Assembly (NCBI GenBank): GCA_902489645.1
Contig: CABUAW010000007.1
Span: 1 to 62,117 of the forward strand
Reading direction: 5' to 3'
Length of the DNA: 62,117 bases
DNA from: an uncultured Lachnospiraceae bacterium
GTDB lineage: Bacteria > Bacillota > Clostridia > Lachnospirales > Lachnospiraceae
The notes below the pieces were generated by a model, which did no database searches, was not told the DNA's origin, and saw only the letters and a program-made list of their open reading frames with translations. This document shows, piece after piece, positions 14,971 to 24,194 of this stretch; positions within the stretch are counted from its first letter, which is position 1, and every line of letters begins with the position of its first letter. The position numbers and the translations under genes are program-made.

Positions 14971-15020
14971 AAAAAAAGCCATTATGAAAGTCGAATACAG
15001 GATTTCATAATGGCTTTTTT
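14971..15020. terminator. Bidirectional terminator between tyrS and thiE
   Basis: AAAAAAGCCATTATGAAA pairs with TTTCATAATGGCTTTTTT around a 13-nt loop. A-tract and T-tract flanks allow it to work for both converging genes. Confidence 0.9.
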
Positions 15021-15039
15021 CACTTCATCTTCCGCTTTA

Positions 15040-15681
15040 TTATTCTTCCGGAAATACTTCCAATGAAAGCTTTTTAAGCGTTCTGGCAGCTTTCTCAACA
15101 TCCGGCTGAGCAAAGATACCGGATACCACAGCAGCCCCCTGGGCCCCGGAACCTTTCAGTTCACAGATATTTTCCGCATCAATGCCGCCAATCAGCACAA
15201 TAGGAATGGACACTGCCCGGCGAATCTCTCCAAATTCCTCCAATGTCATCGACCGGGCCTCCGTCTTTGTCGAAGACCCGAACATGGCGCCGCTGCCAAT
15301 ATAATCTGCGCCCTGGCGCACGGCTTCTCTGGCCTGCGCTACGGTTTTTGCAGTCACTCCGATTATTTTGTCCGGCCCGAGCAGGGCACGGGCTTTTTCC
15401 GCACACAAATCTTCCTGTCCCACATGAACGCCGGCCGCGTCACACACCTGACATACTTTCAGATTGTCATTAATAATCAGCGGAATTCCATAGGCATCCG
15501 TCACCCGTTTTACTTCAAGAGCCTCACGGATAAATTCTTCGTCATTCATTGATTTTTCACGAAGCTGTACGAGGGTCACGCCGCCCCGTATGGCGGCTTC
15601 TACCACTTCCGAAAGTGTCTGCCCTTCTTTCAGCCATTGACGGTCCGTGACCGCATACAGTTGCAATAAATCTTTATTCAT
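15040..15681 (-). CDS. thiE: Thiamine-phosphate synthase
   Basis: Joins hydroxymethylpyrimidine diphosphate to thiazole phosphate to form thiamine phosphate. A 213-residue TIM barrel with TLVQLREKSMNDEEF (substrate-binding Gln, Arg, Lys), LIINDNLKVC, GVHVGQEDL, the loop GSSTKTEA for diphosphate binding, and IVLIGGID. It lies downstream of asnB with its own probable promoter, 21 kb from thiSFGH. There is no TPP riboswitch in the 46-nt gap in front of it. Confidence 0.93.
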   Translation of the reverse strand: MNKDLLQLYAVTDRQWLKEGQTLSEVVEAAIRGGVTLVQLREKSMNDEEFIREALEVKRVTDAYGIPLIINDNLKVCQVCDAAGVHVGQEDLCAEKARALLGPDKIIGVTAKTVAQAREAVRQGADYIGSGAMFGSSTKTEARSMTLEEFGEIRRAVSIPIVLIGGIDAENICELKGSGAQGAAVVSGIFAQPDVEKAARTLKKLSLEVFPEE

Positions 15682-15697
15682 TCTTTTTCCCCACTAT

Positions 15698-15727
15698 ATT
15701 TTACACTGGATTATTTTCCTGTTCCAA
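15698..15727 (-). promoter_or_regulatory. Possible promoter of thiE
   Basis: TTGGAA, 18 nt, TAAAAT on the minus strand, within the short asnB-thiE gap. ThiE may also be read through from asnB. Confidence 0.45.
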
Positions 15728-17575
15728 CTATTCAAATGCCACGTTTTCACGGACAAAATAAACATCGTACCACATCAGGAACATATATACGACCCAGATT
15801 TTCTTACTGTTATCCAGTTTCCCGTTTTTGTGCTGGTCAAGCATTTTCACCAATTCATCCGTATTGAAAAATGTTTTTGCCGCAGGACTTGTAAAGGCTT
15901 CCTTTACCTGGTTGTAATATTTATCCTCTTTCAGCCACAGAGTAATCGGTACAGGGAAGCCAAGCTTCTTTTTCATCGCCGTTGCTTCCGGGATATGACG
16001 CTCCGCAGCTTTACGAAGGGCATATTTAGTTGTGCCTCCGGCCAGCTTATGCTTTGTTGGAATTGTTTTGGAGAGCTTATACACCTCTTTGTCAAGGAAC
16101 GGCACACGGGTTTCCAGAGAATGACGCATACTCATCTTGTCCGCCTTTAACAGAATATCTCCGACAAGCCAGAAGTTCATATCGATATACTGCATCTTCG
16201 TCGTATCATCCACATGCCTTACCTTATCGTAGAAAGGCTTCGTCAATTTCCACGGAGCTTTGGCCGGTGTGGCATTCTTGAGAATACGCTTCCGCTCCTT
16301 CACCGAAAAACGTTTGGCATTGCCGATAAAACGATGCTCCACATCCAAAGCCCCACGCATCAAAAAGCTTCTTCCTCTCAGTCCTTCGGGAAGGAAGGTT
16401 TCCGCGAACTTGCCGATAAGGCAGCGAAGTCCCCGCGGCAATCTCTGATAGCCCTTTAAGGATACCGGCTCATGATAAATATTATAGCCGCCGAAAAACT
16501 CATCCGCACCTTCTCCGGACAGAACGACCTTGACATGCTCCGCCGCCGTCTTATCCACAAAATAAAGGGCCACGCAGGAAGCATCGGCCAGCGGTTCATC
16601 CATGTAATACTGGATTTCAGGAAGAACACTCCAATATTCTTCCTCCGAAATTAATTTGCTGTAATTCTGTGTTCCTATTTTATCCGATAAATCTTTGGCA
16701 TAGGAAATTTCATTAAACTTATCATAATCAAAGCCAACCGTAAATGTTTTATCCGCCTTTGAAATGGTCGCAATGTAGCTGGAATCGATACCGCTGGAAA
16801 GCAGCGAGCCAACCTCCACGTCACTAATCATATGGGTTTCGACAGATTCCGCCATCTGAGCGTCAATTTTATCTACCAATTCATCAAAATCCACATTCGC
16901 ATCAATAGCATAATCCGGCTCCCAATAGCGCCGGATATCCACCTGACCGTCTTTAAATAAAATGCTGTGGGCCGGCGGCAACTTAAAGATGCCTTTGAAA
17001 AACGTCTCCGGAAGTACCGAATACTGGAAAGTCAGATATTCCTCTAAAGCTTCCGTATTGACCTTTTTTTCATATCCCGGATATTCCAGAATAGACTTAA
17101 TCTCCGAGCCAAAAACAAGATTCCCGTTAATTACACTGTAATAAAACGGCTTAATACCAAAATAATCTCTCGCCCCAAAGGCAATGTCTTTATTTGTATC
17201 ATAAATCATAAATGCAAACATGCCCCGGCAGTATTTTGGCAAATCCGTGCCGTACTCTTCATAACCATGGACAAGGACTTCCGTATCCGAATTGTTGCGA
17301 AAAACATGGCCTTTAGCGATTAAATCCTCTCTGAGAATTTTATAATTATAAATTTCACCGTTAAAAACAATGACGATACTGTTATCTTCATTAAACATTG
17401 GCTGAGAACCATTATCCAGGTCGATGATACTCAAGCGCCGGAATCCCCAGGCCGCCTTATCCGTAATGAACTGACCGGCGCTGTCCGGCCCTCTATGTTT
17501 AATACGGTCCATCATCCGTGTCAATACTTCTTTGCTGTCCGGTAACTCTCCTGTAAAACCGCATATACCACACAT
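15728..17575 (-). CDS. asnB: Asparagine synthetase (glutamine-hydrolysing)
   Basis: Makes asparagine from aspartate, glutamine and ATP. I start at 17575 so that the catalytic Cys of the N-terminal glutaminase is residue 2 (MCGICGF); GGAGG lies 8 nt upstream, and the longer reading would bury the Cys. The product has 615 residues. Domain 1 (about 1-200) has RHRGPD-like HRGPDSAGQ, NGEIYNY and SDTEVLVHGYEEYG. Domain 2 is the synthetase, with the PP-loop SSGIDSSYIA and LSGEGADEFFGGY. RVPFLDKEV follows. It comes 24 nt after the HAD gene and is probably co-transcribed. Confidence 0.95.
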   Translation of the reverse strand: MCGICGFTGELPDSKEVLTRMMDRIKHRGPDSAGQFITDKAAWGFRRLSIIDLDNGSQPMFNEDNSIVIVFNGEIYNYKILREDLIAKGHVFRNNSDTEVLVHGYEEYGTDLPKYCRGMFAFMIYDTNKDIAFGARDYFGIKPFYYSVINGNLVFGSEIKSILEYPGYEKKVNTEALEEYLTFQYSVLPETFFKGIFKLPPAHSILFKDGQVDIRRYWEPDYAIDANVDFDELVDKIDAQMAESVETHMISDVEVGSLLSSGIDSSYIATISKADKTFTVGFDYDKFNEISYAKDLSDKIGTQNYSKLISEEEYWSVLPEIQYYMDEPLADASCVALYFVDKTAAEHVKVVLSGEGADEFFGGYNIYHEPVSLKGYQRLPRGLRCLIGKFAETFLPEGLRGRSFLMRGALDVEHRFIGNAKRFSVKERKRILKNATPAKAPWKLTKPFYDKVRHVDDTTKMQYIDMNFWLVGDILLKADKMSMRHSLETRVPFLDKEVYKLSKTIPTKHKLAGGTTKYALRKAAERHIPEATAMKKKLGFPVPITLWLKEDKYYNQVKEAFTSPAAKTFFNTDELVKMLDQHKNGKLDNSKKIWVVYMFLMWYDVYFVRENVAFE

Positions 17576-17599
17576 TTTTATCGCCTCCAAAATTTGTAT

Positions 17600-18292
17600 T
17601 TATTCATTGTAGTCTCTTTTAGTTTCATTTGCAATCTCTTTTGAACTGCAAAGTGAAAGCAAATCCTCCGGCTTTTCTGCCAGTGCATGCGCGTGATTCT
17701 CTGTCAGTTCTTTTTTATCCCTGAATCCCCACAGGACGCCGACGGTAAACATACCGGCCCGGTTGCCTGTCATCATATCCACATTCGTATCGCCGACATA
17801 CATACATTCCTCCGGCTTTACGCCAAAAATCTCCGCAATCCTTAATGCGCCCGACGGGTCCGGTTTTTTCTCAATGCCTTCCTGCTGGCCCTGTACCCAG
17901 TCAAATAAATCATCTCCGAAAAGATTTGAAATAACCTTTTTTGTCTGGACATGAGGTTTGTTTGAGAGTACCGCCAGCTTCACTCCCGAATCCTTTAAAT
18001 CTTTAAGCGTTTCCCTCATACCGTCAAATACCACGACCTTATAGGTGCAGTCTCTGTCAAAAATCTCGCTATAAGCCCGGTAAGCCTCCTCAAAATGTAA
18101 TAGCTCCTTATCGCCGGCATCCCGCAGCACCCGTTCAACCAGAGTTTTTGCCCCGTCTCCCGCGTAATATCTGAAATTTTCCGTCGGCAAAGGGGCATAT
18201 CCAAAGGGTTCAATCACCCGATTCGCACATATAGCCATGGACGCCAACGTATCCGCCAGTGTTCCGTCTAAATCAAAAATACAAGCCTTCAT
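17600..18292 (-). CDS. HAD-superfamily hydrolase, phosphoglycolate-phosphatase-like
   Basis: About 230 residues with motif I IFDLDGTLADTLASM at the N-terminus, motif II VLSNKPH, a lysine in EKKPDPS (motif III), and motif IV MYVGDTNVDMMTGNRAG. A helical cap lies between motifs I and II. Gph/PpaX-type enzymes remove phosphate from phosphoglycolate or pyrophosphate; the exact substrate is open. I chose the ATG at 18292 with GGAG in front; an upstream in-frame TTG is possible. It leads an operon with asnB. Confidence 0.85.
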   Translation of the reverse strand: MKACIFDLDGTLADTLASMAICANRVIEPFGYAPLPTENFRYYAGDGAKTLVERVLRDAGDKELLHFEEAYRAYSEIFDRDCTYKVVVFDGMRETLKDLKDSGVKLAVLSNKPHVQTKKVISNLFGDDLFDWVQGQQEGIEKKPDPSGALRIAEIFGVKPEECMYVGDTNVDMMTGNRAGMFTVGVLWGFRDKKELTENHAHALAEKPEDLLSLCSSKEIANETKRDYNE

Positions 18293-18333
18293 TCCATCTG
18301 TCTCCAATCTTTTCCTCTCTGTTATCTCATAGA

Positions 18334-18363
18334 ATTATAACGCCGCCGCCCACAAAAGGGCAA
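18334..18363 (-). promoter_or_regulatory. Promoter of the HAD-asnB operon
   Basis: TTGCCC, 18 nt, TATAAT on the minus strand, about 40 nt before the HAD start. Confidence 0.5.
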
Positions 18364-18371
18364 GGATTATC

Positions 18372-18400
18372 TTGTGAGATTATCCAAAAAGTGTTACTAT
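18372..18400 (+). promoter_or_regulatory. Promoter of the zinc-ribbon membrane protein gene
   Basis: TTGTGA, 17 nt, TACTAT on the plus strand; the start codon at 18441 follows GGAGGAG. Confidence 0.5.
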
Positions 18401-18440
18401 AAAAACAGATTCCATCATTTTACTACGGAGGAGAAATGTT

Positions 18441-19379
18441 ATGTTTAAAGAAAAAATACGCACACAAATCCTCGGCGGCAGCCTTCAGGATTACAAAAAT
18501 CACTTATCCGGCCTCTATAAAGGTTTTTATATCACCCTGGACGGACTTCAGGCACAATACCTGGTAAAAATCGGTATCAATCCGGCGGATAATGCCGACA
18601 TGGCCGCCCTCACAAGCTTTCTGAACAATCAGCAGATGAACCAGAAAAAACTGCTCACAGCCACGGCCGGTTCACACAGTATTTCACTTACTATTAAAAT
18701 GCCTTCTCTCGGAAAAAATATACCGGATACAATCAACGGCATTGTTGAACCAATCATTGATTATCTCATCAGCTATACCTTTACTTCCGGCTGCTTTGAG
18801 TGCGGTGAGAATATGAGCCAGATTGACTGCTACGAAATCAATGGCGGTCATTACTTCCTGTGTGATACGTGCAAGGAAAAAATCCAGTCCTCCCTCCAGG
18901 CCAACCAGCAGGAAATCCAATCCAAAAAAAGCAGTCTCGTGGCAGGGCTTGTCGGCGCCTTTTTAGGTTCCCTCATCGGCTGTGTCCTCTGGATTGCCAT
19001 TTATAAGTTGGGATATATCGCAGGCGTGGCCGGCGCTGTCACCGCAATCTGCGCCATGAAAGGCTATGCCATCCTTGGCGGCCACCTGGACAAAAAGGGC
19101 GTCATCGGTTCCGTCATTATCATGCTGATTATGATTTTCTTCGCCAATAAAATCGCCTGGTCCTGGGACGCTTACAATGCATTAAAGGATTATGGCTGGA
19201 GTTTCACGGAAACTTATCAGGAACTCGGCTATATTCTTGAAGAAACCGACCTGGTAGGCAGCTATTACGGCGAATTAATCATTGGCTATTTACTGACCAT
19301 TGTCTGCAGCGCCAAAACCATTATCAACGCCTTCCGTGAAAGCACCGGAAGCTACAGCATCAAAAAAATTAATTCATAA
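18441..19379 (+). CDS. Zinc-ribbon membrane protein of unknown function
   Basis: A 312-residue protein. The N-terminal 110 residues are soluble and look like an alpha/beta domain. A four-cysteine ribbon follows: CFEC (118, 121) and CDTC (141, 144), very likely binding one zinc. Four hydrophobic segments form the C-terminal half, about 165-185, 188-205, 218-236 and 272-292, with a Gly-rich first pair (VAGLVGAFLGSLIGCVLW). The face of the ribbon is probably cytoplasmic. A clear GGAGG precedes the ATG and the gene stands alone between a promoter and a strong hairpin. I do not recognise a named family. Confidence 0.75.
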   Translation: MFKEKIRTQILGGSLQDYKNHLSGLYKGFYITLDGLQAQYLVKIGINPADNADMAALTSFLNNQQMNQKKLLTATAGSHSISLTIKMPSLGKNIPDTINGIVEPIIDYLISYTFTSGCFECGENMSQIDCYEINGGHYFLCDTCKEKIQSSLQANQQEIQSKKSSLVAGLVGAFLGSLIGCVLWIAIYKLGYIAGVAGAVTAICAMKGYAILGGHLDKKGVIGSVIIMLIMIFFANKIAWSWDAYNALKDYGWSFTETYQELGYILEETDLVGSYYGELIIGYLLTIVCSAKTIINAFRESTGSYSIKKINS

Positions 19380-19385
19380 AAAAAC

Positions 19386-19414
19386 GCGCCGGAGCCTTGT
19401 GTAAGCTCCGGCGC
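19386..19414. terminator. Bidirectional terminator (zinc-ribbon gene / carB)
   Basis: A perfect 10-bp GC-rich stem, GCGCCGGAGC pairing with GCTCCGGCGC around a 9-nt loop. A run of Ts follows on the minus strand (carB side) and another lies slightly further off on the plus strand. Confidence 0.9.
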
Positions 19415-19424
19415 TTCTGATTTT

Positions 19425-22400
19425 TTATTTATCTTTAATTTCCGCATGTAAATCCTGTAAGGATTTCACTTCACTGTTGCCAAATCGTTTTATCGATTTA
19501 ATGCCGCTCACTGTCGCCCGTCCTGCGGCCATCGTTGTAAAATAGGAAATTTTCTTTTTGATTGCCGCTTTACGAAGATAGCTGTCATCCGCTTTACGTT
19601 CCTGACCTACCGGCGTATTGATAATCAGATTGATTTTACCATTCGTAATCAAATCCAACATATTTGGACGGCCCTCCGTCAGTTTATTAACCATTTCCGC
19701 CTCAACTCCGGCTTCACGAATCACCTTGCAGGTGTTCTTCGATGCAATAATCTTAAAACCAGCCTCCGAAAATTCTCTGGCAAGCTCTGCCACTTCCGGT
19801 TTATCCTTGTCGCTGACGGAAATTAATACGGTACCCTCGAGAGGAATCCTGCTCTGAGTTGCCTCCTGAGCCTTATAGAAAGCTTCTCCCCAGGATGTGG
19901 AAAGTCCGAGAACTTCTCCGGTAGAACGCATTTCCGGTCCAAGTACCGGGTCTACCTCCTGGAACATATTAAATGGGAATACGGCTTCCTTAACACCATA
20001 ATAAGGGATATGCTGTTCTTTTAATTCAGGAACCGGCGACGGTCTTCCCGTCAATTCTGAAGTGACAATATCAATAGCCAAAGGCACCATACGTATATTG
20101 CACACTTTTGAAACAAGCGGTACGGTTCTGGACGCTCTCGGATTCGCTTCCAATACATAAACCTTGCCGTTTTCAATCGCATACTGCATATTCATAAGAC
20201 CTTTAACATGCATCTCTTCTGCAATTTTCCGTGTATATTCTTTAATCGTCTTTACATTTTCATCGGAAAGATGCTTGGACGGAATGATACAAGCCGAATC
20301 GCCGGAGTGAACGCCGGCCAGCTCAATATGTTCCATCACCGCAGGTACGAAAGCATGTGTGCCATCGCTGATGGCATCGGCTTCACACTCGGTTGCATGG
20401 TTCAGGAAACGGTCAATCAGAATCGGACGGTCCGGTGTTACGCCAACCGCCGCCTTCATATAGCCGACCATACTGTCCGCATCATAAACCACTTCCATGC
20501 CGCGTCCTCCGAGAACATAAGACGGACGTACCATCACCGGATAACCGATTTTCTCCGCAATTTCCAAGGCATCCTCAACAGTCACGGCCATACCAGATTC
20601 CGGCATAGGGATTTCCAGCTTATCCATCATAGCCCGGAACAAATCTCTGTCTTCAGCCAGGTCAATCACTGCCGGAGCTGTTCCTAAAATCTTTACGCCG
20701 TTCTTTTCCAGGTCACTGGCCAGATTTAACGGTGTCTGTCCGCCGAACTGGGCGATAACGCCCACCGGATTTTCCTTCTTATAAATACTCAGAACGTCTT
20801 CCAGAGTCAACGGCTCAAAATAAAGCTTGTCCGATGTATCATAGTCTGTGGAAACGGTTTCAGGGTTACAGTTGACAATGATTGTCTCAAACCCGAGTTT
20901 CTTCAGCGCAAGGGACGCATGAACGCAGCAATAGTCAAATTCGATACCCTGACCGATTCGGTTCGGGCCGCCGCCGAGAATCATAATCTTCGGCTTTCCT
21001 TCACTGATTGGGTTCTTATCTTCACCGTTGTATGTGGAATAATAGTAAGCGCTGTCTTTTGTTCCGCTGACATGAACCCCTTCCCAAGTCTCTTCAACAC
21101 CAATGGAAATACGGCGTTCACGCACTTCGGACTCCGGAATTTCAAGAATCTGACTCAAATATTTATCCGAAAAACCATCCTTTTTAGCGGCTATCAAAGC
21201 TTCATCGGACGGAAGCTGTCCTTTGAAAGCCCCCAGAGCTTCTTCCTCTTCCACCAGCTCTTTCATCTGTTCAATAAAGTACGCTTTTACTTTTGTAATT
21301 TCATGAAGTTCTTCCACAGTCGCGCCTTTGCGAAGGGCCTCATACATGATAAAATGACGTTCACTGGATGGTGTAATCAAAAGCTTCAAAAGCTCATCCT
21401 TGGATTTCGTATCAAAATCCTTGACATGACCCAGGCCGTAACGTCCGGTTTCAAGGCTTCGAATCGCTTTCTGGAAAGCCTCTTTATAATTTTTACCAAT
21501 ACTCATAACTTCACCGACGGCACGCATCTGAGTACCCAGCTTATCTTCAACGCCTTTGAATTTTTCAAAGGCCCATCTTGCAAACTTGATAACCACATAG
21601 TCGCCATCCGGTTTATATTTATCTAATGTCCCATATTTACCGCAAGGAATATCTTTCAAGGTCAGACCGGAAGCCAATTTGGCTGAAACAAGGGCAATCG
21701 GGAAACCGGTAGCCTTGGAAGCCAGGGCGGATGAACGGGAAGTCCGCGGATTAATCTCAATGATGATATCCCTGTCAGTTACCGGATTATGTGCCCACTG
21801 CACATTTGTGCCGCCGATGACCTGAATGGCCTCAACAATCTTATAGGATTTCTCCTGCAGACGTTTCTGAACCTCTTCGGAAATAGTCAGCATCGGAGCT
21901 GCGCAGAAAGAATCTCCGGTATGAACCCCCATCGGGTCGATATTTTCAATAAAGCAAACGGTAATCATGTTATTGTCCGCATCACGTACAACCTCAAGCT
22001 CCAACTCTTCCCAGCCAAGAACCGATTCTTCAACGAGAACTTCTCCGACCAGGCTGGCCTGAAGTCCACGGGCACAGACAGTTTTTAACTCATCCACATT
22101 GTATACAAGGCCGCCGCCGGCGCCGCCCATCGTGTAAGCCGGACGCAAAACAACCGGATATCCCAGCTTATCCGCAATAGCGAGAGCCTCCTCCACAGAA
22201 TAGGCAACCTCACTCCGTGCCATCTCAATGCCGAGACTTTCCATCGTCTTTTTAAATTCAATACGGTCCTCACCACGCTCAATGGCATCTACCTGGACGC
22301 CGATAACTTCCACATTGTATTTATCAAGGATTCCTTCTTTGGCAAGTTCTGAACATAAATTAAGACCTGACTGTCCACCAAGATTTGGTAATAAAGCATC

Positions 22401-22649
22401 CGGTCTTTCTTTCGCAATAATCTGCTCAATTCTTTCAACATTTAATGGCTCAATATAAGTAACGTCAGCAATCTCCGGGTCTGTCATAATCGTTGCCGGA
22501 TTGGAGTTTACTAATACGATTTCATAACCCAGGTTTTTGAGAGCTTTACACGCCTGTGTTCCTGAATAGTCAAATTCGCATGCCTGTCCGATAATAATAG
22601 GACCAGAACCGATAATCAACACTTTATGGATATCTTTTCTCTGAGACAT
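19425..22649 (-). CDS. carB: Carbamoyl-phosphate synthase large subunit
   Basis: Makes carbamoyl phosphate from bicarbonate, ammonia and ATP for arginine and pyrimidine synthesis. The 1074 residues show the duplicated ATP-grasp architecture: the first half starts with VLIIGSGPIIIGQACEFDYSG and the second (about 555 on) with IMILGGGPNRIGQGIEFDYC. Each half has an EINPR- or EANPR-type motif. The C-terminal MGS-like allosteric domain (about 935-1074) ends the protein. The small glutaminase subunit carA, usually adjacent, is absent. A consensus-like promoter stands upstream, so carB appears to be transcribed alone. Confidence 0.95.
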   Translation of the reverse strand: MSQRKDIHKVLIIGSGPIIIGQACEFDYSGTQACKALKNLGYEIVLVNSNPATIMTDPEIADVTYIEPLNVERIEQIIAKERPDALLPNLGGQSGLNLCSELAKEGILDKYNVEVIGVQVDAIERGEDRIEFKKTMESLGIEMARSEVAYSVEEALAIADKLGYPVVLRPAYTMGGAGGGLVYNVDELKTVCARGLQASLVGEVLVEESVLGWEELELEVVRDADNNMITVCFIENIDPMGVHTGDSFCAAPMLTISEEVQKRLQEKSYKIVEAIQVIGGTNVQWAHNPVTDRDIIIEINPRTSRSSALASKATGFPIALVSAKLASGLTLKDIPCGKYGTLDKYKPDGDYVVIKFARWAFEKFKGVEDKLGTQMRAVGEVMSIGKNYKEAFQKAIRSLETGRYGLGHVKDFDTKSKDELLKLLITPSSERHFIMYEALRKGATVEELHEITKVKAYFIEQMKELVEEEEALGAFKGQLPSDEALIAAKKDGFSDKYLSQILEIPESEVRERRISIGVEETWEGVHVSGTKDSAYYYSTYNGEDKNPISEGKPKIMILGGGPNRIGQGIEFDYCCVHASLALKKLGFETIIVNCNPETVSTDYDTSDKLYFEPLTLEDVLSIYKKENPVGVIAQFGGQTPLNLASDLEKNGVKILGTAPAVIDLAEDRDLFRAMMDKLEIPMPESGMAVTVEDALEIAEKIGYPVMVRPSYVLGGRGMEVVYDADSMVGYMKAAVGVTPDRPILIDRFLNHATECEADAISDGTHAFVPAVMEHIELAGVHSGDSACIIPSKHLSDENVKTIKEYTRKIAEEMHVKGLMNMQYAIENGKVYVLEANPRASRTVPLVSKVCNIRMVPLAIDIVTSELTGRPSPVPELKEQHIPYYGVKEAVFPFNMFQEVDPVLGPEMRSTGEVLGLSTSWGEAFYKAQEATQSRIPLEGTVLISVSDKDKPEVAELAREFSEAGFKIIASKNTCKVIREAGVEAEMVNKLTEGRPNMLDLITNGKINLIINTPVGQERKADDSYLRKAAIKKKISYFTTMAAGRATVSGIKSIKRFGNSEVKSLQDLHAEIKDK

Positions 22650-22693
22650 CGTTATTCCTCCCGTTTGTTTAGTCTTCTAAATTTTCAACAAAT

Positions 22694-22722
22694 ATTATAC
22701 ATGAAAAAGTTTTGAGTATCAA
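22694..22722 (-). promoter_or_regulatory. Promoter of carB
   Basis: TTGATA, 17 nt, TATAAT on the minus strand, about 45 nt before the start codon. Confidence 0.75.
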
Positions 22723-22750
22723 TGCCGTAATTCATCTTTCTTCAAAAAAA

Positions 22751-23245
22751 TTAGACAAAATTTTCCAATCGAAGACGCATCTGATACCAGACCACATCGC
22801 CATGAACAGATTTTGACACGCCTTCATTTACAAAGCCGAACCTTGCATAATAATGAATCAGCGTCTCCTTACAGGTCAAAACAAGGCCCGCCCTCTTTTG
22901 GCGTTTTGCATCTTCAATGACCCGAAGGATGATTCTTTCCGCATAGCCTTTTCTTTGGTACTCCGGCCGTGTATTGACCCCGAAAATCATCTGCCACTTT
23001 CCTTCTTCGTCATGCATTTTCGCCTTTTCATACATTGCATCGCTCAAATCCGGTATATCCGTGACCATCCCGTTGACAAAGCCTATCAGTTTTTCATTCT
23101 CCCATAAAAGCCAGAAATGATTTGGATAGACCGCCAATCTGGACGCAAAATCTTTTTCTGTCGCTGCTTCGGCCGCAGGAAAGCACTCAGCCTCCAGGGC
23201 GGCCACGGCTTTTAAGTCTTTCATTGTCCCATATCTTATTTCCAT
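22751..23245 (-). CDS. GNAT-family N-acetyltransferase
   Basis: A 164-residue acetyltransferase of the GNAT fold. Motif A, which binds acetyl-CoA, is TRPEYQRKGYAERIILRVIED (about 92-112, R/QxxGxG/A form RKGYAE). The N-terminus (IRYGTMKDLKAVAALEAECF) and C-terminal YYARFGFVNEGVS are typical. The substrate is unknown. Last gene of the M16-DUF1700-rlmH run, 25 nt after rlmH. Confidence 0.85.
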   Translation of the reverse strand: MEIRYGTMKDLKAVAALEAECFPAAEAATEKDFASRLAVYPNHFWLLWENEKLIGFVNGMVTDIPDLSDAMYEKAKMHDEEGKWQMIFGVNTRPEYQRKGYAERIILRVIEDAKRQKRAGLVLTCKETLIHYYARFGFVNEGVSKSVHGDVVWYQMRLRLENFV

Positions 23246-23270
23246 AATCCTCTTCCTGTTTTCGAATCCT

Positions 23271-23750
23271 CTATTTGTGATACGGCTCTCCTTGTATAAT
23301 CCGGTAACTGCGGTAAATTTGTTCCAGCAAAATCACCCGCATTAACTGATGGGGAAATGTCATTTTCGAAAAGCTCAACAGCATATCCGCTTCTTTTAAA
23401 ACCTTGTCCGACAATCCGAGGGAACCGCCAATGAGCAGCTGGATATGACTCTCCCCTTTGACCGCCAATTGACGGATTTTGTCCGCCAATTGTTCGGAGG
23501 AAAGCATTTTTCCTTCAATGGCCAGGGCGATGACAGTGCCGTCCTTACGGATATTTTTGAGAATTCGCTCCCCTTCCTTATCTTTAATCAACGCCACTTC
23601 ATGGGCACTGGCATTGTCCGGCGTCTTTTCATCTGCCACTTCAATAATCTCTGGTTTACAGTATCTTCCCAATCGCTTTATATATTCATCAATAGCCATT
23701 CGGTAAAACTTTTCTTTTACCTTACCAACACATATAATGGTAATCTTCAT
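23271..23750 (-). CDS. rlmH: 23S rRNA (pseudouridine1915-N3)-methyltransferase
   Basis: SPOUT methyltransferase that modifies pseudouridine 1915 in helix 69 of 23S rRNA on the 70S ribosome. At 159 residues it has the exact family size. Hallmarks are KITIICVGKVKEKF at the N-terminus, QLLIGGSLGLSD, LSFSKMTFPHQLMRVILLEQ in pieces, and the C-terminal YRIIQGEPYHK that completes the active site. 12 nt after the DUF1700 gene. Confidence 0.95.
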   Translation of the reverse strand: MKITIICVGKVKEKFYRMAIDEYIKRLGRYCKPEIIEVADEKTPDNASAHEVALIKDKEGERILKNIRKDGTVIALAIEGKMLSSEQLADKIRQLAVKGESHIQLLIGGSLGLSDKVLKEADMLLSFSKMTFPHQLMRVILLEQIYRSYRIIQGEPYHK

Positions 23751-23762
23751 ATTCCGCTCACC

Positions 23763-24194
23763 CTAGCGTCCATCCAGTTTTCTCAGAATCCACAGAACAA
23801 CGGCGATGACAATAATCGATGGAAGCAGCCAGATAATTAATCGCGTAACCAGGGCAAGTATAACAAAAATTATAACAAGAACTAAAGCGATAGTTCCATA
23901 AAACTTCATCTTCGTTTTCCATTCCGGCTCGAGATTATCGCCATCGTCCCCACTGGTGTAGGTCACGGTCGTCCGCCGATAGGTATTGCTCTCTTCTTCA
24001 ACGCCGTCAATAATATTATGCGCAATAATGCGGGCGTCTCCAAGCTCCTCCAATACTTCCGATTCTGCGCGTCCCCTGGCCACCTCTCCTTCAATATATT
24101 GTCTATAATAATTTATCTGTTCATTGACCTGCGCCCCATTTAATTCCTCAGAAAGCGCTTCCTGTAATGCGGTCAAAAATTCCTGTTTTGTCAT
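23763..24194 (-). CDS. DUF1700 / HAAS-domain membrane protein
   Basis: A 143-residue protein. The N-terminal about 70 residues (TKQEFLTALQEAL, then YRQYIEGEVARGRAESEVLEELGDAR) match the helical HAAS/DUF1700 signalling domain, which often pairs with PadR regulators. Two membrane segments follow at about 98-116 and 119-136. Here there is no PadR gene; instead its start overlaps the M16 peptidase stop (ATGA). Function unknown. Confidence 0.75.
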   Translation of the reverse strand: MTKQEFLTALQEALSEELNGAQVNEQINYYRQYIEGEVARGRAESEVLEELGDARIIAHNIIDGVEEESNTYRRTTVTYTSGDDGDNLEPEWKTKMKFYGTIALVLVIIFVILALVTRLIIWLLPSIIVIAVVLWILRKLDGR

